Of a stretch of 64,000 bases of DNA, positions 58,360 through 64,000 are shown piece by piece. Source of the stretch: Echinostoma caproni (lineage: Eukaryota > Platyhelminthes > Trematoda > Plagiorchiida > Echinostomatidae); assembly GCA_900618425.1 (NCBI GenBank), contig UZAN01039950.1:1-64000 (forward strand), in the 5' to 3' direction. Below the pieces are notes generated by a model. That model had not been told where the DNA came from and did not search any database. It saw only the letters and a list, made by a program, of their open reading frames with translations. The translations under genes and the position numbers were made by a program. Within the stretch, counting starts at the first letter, position 1; each line of letters begins with the position of its first letter.

Positions 58360-59334
58360 CCGGTTAAATTGAAAATGCCAGATTTCTCTAAAGTAGGTTC
58401 ATTTGTAGTTACATGAAACGCAGGAGAGTATACTTTTAGTTCGTTTATAAACTACTTAAACAAACAACAACAAACTTATGATGGGTAATTTTGGACTGTG
58501 GACAAAATCAATCAAGTTAGATGATAATAGCAGGTCCGAAAATTTATGAAAAATGGATAGAAGGGTACAAAGGCTTTTGGAAAATGTTTAAAGATTGCCT
58601 AACACGTGTTACTCAATCGGGCGATAAACCAATGTGGTCCGAACGCACTGATGATCATCCGGTTGATTCTGCTTAGCTCCTAACCGTAGCTGTCCTTATC
58701 TGTTCGCCTTCTGCTAATTCACTCGTTTGCACATGTCTGCTGATGACTTCATCCAACTATTGATCAGTTGTCGTTTCTAACCATTTGAAAAGGACACAAT
58801 AGTCCAGATTGTTAGCCCCCTCCTCGACTCCGCGCCGCCCTCCTTCTTGTTGTAACCTGCAATCGCCTTTCGCTTTCGGTTGACAGCCCACTTCCAACCA
58901 CGAAACTCGTTTACCGATCAAATACACTATCAGACTACATTCCCCCATACTTTCTCCTTTCCCTCCCCCCGCCTCTTATTCAACCGAAATTTTGTTTTCA
59001 ATATAGCTGATTGTTTGGCGTCCGTTAGGGTCTTATGCAAGCAAGTTGCGCAAATACCGCGTACTGCACGCACACGCTGTGTAGTTGAACACTTTGATTG
59101 CCGTAATTAACTTCTGTGAATATAGCTCACCACTGTTTTGTCTGTTGTATGATCTTCCCTTTGCAAAGGGTGGTTATACAAGCGAGGATATACCTTCACC
59201 TTCATGACCGTCATAGCTCAGACTCCTCAGGATTCGCGGATTGTATATTTTCTTGATTATTAATTCTTTATAGTATCACGGTATCCGCTGAACTTATCGA
59301 TTATATTCGCACTATAAAAATGTCTTTTTACTTC
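58360..59334. other. No gene recognised
   Basis: A C-rich pyrimidine stretch (CCTTTCCCTCCCCCCGCC) lies near 58955-58974. Short frames only. Confidence 0.4.
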
Positions 59335-59505
59335 CTTTTTCAATTTATTGAATATACAAATACACAGTCAACTTTCAGAAAGGGTTCTGCGGCCATACAA
59401 AGGCTGCCTGGAGAAAATACAGATATAGGGAAGACAGGCGGCGGTGGAGCGGTTTGAACCCGGGACACCCAGGTCACAATAGCTCCATTTTGAAAGACCA
59501 CTCAC
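59335..59505 (-). mobile_element. SINE family A, divergent copy
   Basis: On the minus strand: GGTGTCCCGGGTTCAAACC (B box GGGTTCAAACC), CCACCGCCGCCTGTCTTCCC, then GGCAGCCTTTGTATGGCCG, CCCTTTCTGAAAGTTG and the end TATATTCAATAAATTG. Block order matches family A, but the body has an insertion and substitutions, so it may be an older subfamily. Confidence 0.6.
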
Positions 59506-61092
59506 ATGTAACGGACCCGTCAGTGGTTTCATGTGGCTTCTGTCGGGAGACTCCCTTCACTCCCTGGTACTGCTGCCGGTGATTTTCACCGCTGCTGATT
59601 TTTCACATTGATCCATAATTTTTCCACTTTTGGTGAAGTTGTTTCCCTGTTCACAACCTCGGGTCGCTTAGCCGGGGAATGTACCCGTATAGACTGGTCT
59701 CCAGAGCACCTTCCACCCTCCCCAGAGCGCCGTTAAATAAGCAAGGAAGTTTCTCGATCACGCAACATTTTACTTTCCTGCGTTCAGTTTACATATTAGA
59801 GGCTCCAATATGTTTTGGGTGCTGTTTTTTATGTGAACAGCATTCTTCTCAGAACTCAACGATGTCAGCTAAAATCGGACAGTAAGACATCCATGAAACA
59901 GACAAAAAAAGTCAGAAGAATATATATATATCAGTCGGTGTTCACTTGCGAATTGGCGAACACAAGTAGAGATTTCCATAATTCTGCACAAGATCAATAC
60001 ACTAATTACCGTTTCCTTATTGGCTACCAAAATTTCAACATGACACCAATTTTACAAAACAAACGTTAGGTGAAAAACTATCCCGATACATTTCTCTACT
60101 CATTCTGGATATTATATCGATTGTTTGTTGAAGGTAAAACAAACGTGATTTTTGCAATTTGATTCAAACTCTTAATTGTCCGGGATGTTGTGTTATTTTT
60201 TGTTGGGAATGGATTACACGGAATACGTTTCATACTGTCACATCAAATCTGAAGGTTTACAAGGCATCAAAGAAAGGCCCAAAACATTGAATTCATTCAA
60301 TAACACAGTTCCACCTAAATTCCATAGTTGAATTATAAATGAAAGCACTATAGTCACATTATAACTTAGTTTTTTATTGATTATGCAACTCAAAAACAGC
60401 TGTCAAGAAGAGGTCTGTGGAAACTGTGTACGCTGCTCAGGGGAAATACCGGAAATGAAAAGCTGAGCGGAAATGATAGTGACATACAGACAGTTCTTGC
60501 GACGAAGACGACCAACTACGGAACATCATTGACAATCACTGACCTGCGCGCCATTACAAAATAAAAACGGCTGGTTTCGTTCTCATTTTTGAATAAGGAG
60601 AAAAATTTGAAAACAATTTTTCTCGTTAATTCAGCTGGTCTGTAGTTGTTTATTAGCTGTGCCCGATACGGTTATTAAACTAGACTCTGTTAAACTCATG
60701 AAATTTTGCTAAGTAACATTAAAATCGAATGTACCTACTGGTGCATTAACGCCTAACCAATTGTTCACAGGACGGTATCATTCAGCCAGATCAATGTTCA
60801 TTATACTAGCTATGCACATTTATTATTAAAAAAACGGGTTTGGGTTTTTTGACGAATTTACTAACCTAGCTACCAACAATTCTCTCAGTCCAATAACCAT
60901 AACGTTCTAGATTCATAGTTATCTTACTCCAAACGTTCCCCCGTCTCACTCGTTTAGTGCAAACTTTACACAATATTTCAATTATCCGCCAAACAGACAG
61001 AGTCTGAATATCGAATTTTCACAACAGAGATTCGCAACCGTGTCTCCCTGCATTGTTCCAAAACAGCACATTGTTTTGCTGATTATATGCAG
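59506..61092. other. No gene recognised
   Basis: Frames at 59679-59885 and 59815-60069 (plus) lack motifs. A TATATATATA stretch lies at about 59920-59931. Confidence 0.4.
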
Positions 61093-61437
61093 CTATACCT
61101 TAGACTGGATTTTTCCGGTATTTACTAAATTATCCTCGATACGATCGTCCTGGTAATCGTGACGAGTTAGCTTGATGTTGAGGTGAATTGTGTTAAGTCG
61201 ATGGAATAGGTTTTCCCCGTTTTCCTTCATATGGCTCATAACGAAGATATCATCAAAATAACGACCGAATAGATCTAGTTTTGAAATATCTTCTTCAAGC
61301 TTTTCTCCCAGATGACTGAGGAAAATATCCTCAGGAAAGGGCCCCAGCGTGCTGCTCATGGCAACCACATCTGTCTGTCGATATCCGTGTCCGAGGAGCG
61401 AAAAATGAACATTTGACGTGCATGAAGTAGCACCCAT
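61093..61437 (-). pseudogene. Penelope-like element RT palm fragment
   Basis: The minus-strand peptide contains HGYRQTDVVAMSSTLGPF and EDIFLSHLGEKLEEDI (motif B area; most PLEs have GVAMGSPLGPxLADIF), then LFGRYFDDIFVM (polymerase box, YVDD changed to YFDD at 61260-61249) and FHRLNTIHLNIKLT (the block after it). Only the palm centre is present; N-terminal RT, thumb and endonuclease are missing. Several conserved residues are replaced, so it is inactive. By its KLEEDISKLDLF segment it differs from the 43.4-kb copy and may be closer to the 16.6-17.1-kb family. Confidence 0.8.
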
Positions 61438-64000
61438 GATGGTTTACTGAAAGTACTCTAACCTGCAATTTCTTTTCCTCAATGGTCTGAAAATAAACGC
61501 GATGGTCCCCTGTAGTGGAATATTTGTGAATTGAAATTTAAATGGTTAGAAACGTTAGCTTCGACTTGGTGATTAACCTCTATTGTCTCCCGTATGTATG
61601 TTTTCCATAAAAGTACGATAATGGAGTAAATCAGAGTGTTACAGAGTTGTATAAAATAGGCAGTTCTGTGGGCGACAAAGGCAATACATCAAAACAAATA
61701 TAAGTAAGCACTGGGTAAGAATATATTCCGGCACTGGGATCGATCCATATTGATACCTGGAATTCTAGATTACAAATGAGTATTTCATACGAAATGTATC
61801 AGGTGTTTCACGATAAGTGCGTATGACTATGGAATGAATCAGTCGCACAGAGTACCATCAAATCTGGCTTGGAAACGACAGAGCACGATGAGCAGGCGTG
61901 ACTTTCATGGAAAAGTATGATTTGCTTAGAATACATTGTAACCCATATCTGGGATACACACGTCATTTCGCACAGGACTGGTAACCTTCGGTTAGTTCTG
62001 TGAGGTATCTGGTGCGCTGCCTAGTAGGATCGATCGATTCACAATACTAGTCGCCACTCCGTAGCCCCAAACGTTTCTAATTTTGTTTACCTACAAGCAA
62101 TTGCGGTTTATGACCACATCTTATCATGCAACCAATATATGAAAAATGGAAATTCATACATTTATTTTTATTCACTCAGTTTATTGAGCTTGGATCCTAA
62201 CGTCACGTTGACTGTACTGATTTGGGGATTCGGGCAACATTCGGACTGATGAAATCACTCCGTTCAGAATTGACATCCGTCAAATAAAAAGCATAATTTG
62301 TTTCAGATAAAAAAAACAATGAAGGAATATAAAAGCAGATTCCTAAAGGAGAACTCAACAAGGTCGGCAAGCCATAATTAAAACGTCCATGTATCCTGTT
62401 CTAAATTTCAAACGTGCCCCTTTACCCTGGAATGCCTCAAGCGCATGCACTGTCTCTCTCTGTATTGATCGTTGAACTATAATTTCATTTCACAGAATAT
62501 TGAAATAATTCAAAATTGATGGTCAACGGAATCTCCACCATGCTGTCATTCCGTTTATGTATTGTAATGTATTTACTGGATAGTATATAGAGGTGGTTGT
62601 TGGCGGCTGAAATGCCCACATAAAGTTTAGAACTGGTCAAACAACAATCACAGAAGTAACCATTTTTCAATATACTTTTTAATATATTTTAGTAATTTAA
62701 AGATTTTTAACTCCTAGGCAATTTAGTTCCTCCTGCGCGAAATACTTTACAGGAGGTAATACGGATCACTAACTATGCATATCCTGAGGCTAATCTTATT
62801 TCTAAAATTCAACCCCGCCCTCAACGGTCGGTGTTTACTTTCCTTCTGAGATACAGGGGTTGCGTGAGAGCAGCTACACAGAATATTTAGTGCATGTTTG
62901 CCAGCTGAGTTGGTTTCAAATGGATTTCGAGCGCAAAATGTAAACCTTTTCAATGACAAGATGCCATGATTTAATTCAACTTGCATCCGTCGCCGACCTA
63001 CACTCCCCATACCAGTAAATTGGAATCGTTAGCACAATTAACATTAGGATAAATAAGAAATTCTAATTTGAAGTTCATTCTTTAATTGGAGAATGATGTT
63101 ACTGTGATTGAAATTATAGTTTTACCGGTAAAGACAGAAGAAAGAAAGACAGAACCGTTACGTCCCCAAACATTTACCACATTCTGCGAAACCCTGCTCA
63201 TTTTAATCCAGAATGAGTGCTTAAAAGGGTACCGTAAAGTTACGAGCTATGTTCATGCGGGAGCAAATGCAACGATATTGGGATCTATGTGACGGATGAG
63301 AACGACGGGAAATTAAATCTGCGTGTATTGTATGTGTGAGGTTCATTAGAATATTTTGTGAGCTTCTTAGATGTATCTAAAGGAAGACACAGACTAGGTT
63401 CAGCTCCTGTAGTGGGATTAAAGAGACACCGCAAACGAAGGTCAATTCACGACGAAGCAGCTCAGGAGAATAACACTAATCAAAGTTTTGAATCATTTTA
63501 GGGGGACAAAGAACGATAAATTGTTACCGGTGTTTTTTGTTTAGCTTAAACGCTGATTCACGCGTTTGGCCGAATTCTAAGGAGCATCAAACGTCAAACA
63601 CTTTTATCTTCTAAAATGCTAAAAAGGAATTTTTCGATCAAGAAGCTATACTGCTAACTGCGTGAAATCAAAACCTATAAAGCCGCAGTCCATTGATTGC
63701 GCGGTCGGATCGCGTGTAAAACATCATTTTCAACACATTTTTCTCTCATTTCTCCCCGGTTAAGCAAAAATATATGATCATGCATTCATCAATAACCAGT
63801 CATTTAAGTAGTTTATCCATGAACACTTCCTTATATGCTAAAAAGCTGAGCATAAACATGACCATATGAAATAATTGTTGGCATTGTTAGGTTCAGCAGT
63901 TCCGCTTCCAAAATCGAATTAAGTTAGCTTCCGGCTAATGGATTTGAGTATCGTCTACAATATATCTTGGTCGAAAATAACAAAGTTGAAAGTCAGGTCG
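61438..64000. other. No gene recognised
   Basis: AT-rich to the window end. Frames such as 62747-63010 (minus) and 63086-63292 (plus, ATG-started, ends TGA) show no recognisable domain or convincing splice sites. Confidence 0.4.

Noticed and set aside
1..64000. CRISPR array, operon, bacterial promoters or ribosome binding sites
   Set aside because: No regularly spaced direct repeats with unique spacers and no tightly packed gene runs; the sequence is eukaryotic.

Overview
The window reads as repeat-rich, gene-poor animal nuclear DNA. It is AT-rich, has no operon structure and no long uninterrupted gene, and carries three assembly gaps (20690-21393, 32736-33728, 54611-55430). The combination of decayed Penelope-like elements (PLEs), CR1/jockey-like LINEs and tRNA-derived SINEs suggests a flatworm, perhaps a trematode. 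That is an inference from repeat content only; no species-diagnostic gene is visible.

Layout. 1-416 holds the 3' end of a LINE with a TTTGAC-repeat tail. 2.5-3.0 kb (minus) holds a separate LINE reverse transcriptase (RT) fragment. 5.0-5.6 kb holds a partial SINE (family A) and a composite tRNA-like SINE (family B) with three 60-bp modules. 13.8-14.3 kb is a foldback element made of a PLE-like sequence. 15.0-17.5 kb is a nest of LINE and PLE fragments. 18.3, 23.9-25.5, 41.6 and 48.3 kb hold short open stretches flanked by plausible splice sites; these are the only candidates for host exons, all of unknown function. 25.8, 29.3, 56.1 and 59.4 kb hold further family A SINEs. 31.2-32.1 kb (minus) is a PLE endonuclease end with its terminal repeat, followed at 32.5-32.7 kb by an inverted family B SINE pair running into a gap. 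34.5-35.9 kb is the most striking locus: a PLE linker plus GIY-YIG endonuclease caught between two apparently identical 407-bp inverted repeats. 43.4-45.0 kb (plus) is a PLE RT with an intact YVDD box. 50.7-53.3 kb (minus) is the most complete element, a LINE with endonuclease, linker, RT, C-terminal domain, 3' UTR and tail. 61.1-61.4 kb (minus) is another PLE RT fragment.

The recognisable coding sequences are parts of mobile elements, nearly all broken by stops or frameshifts. No coordinated pathway is encoded here. The main points of interest are the inverted architectures of the PLEs, possible ribozyme-like motifs in their terminal repeats, the modular SINE, and a few unidentified candidate exons.
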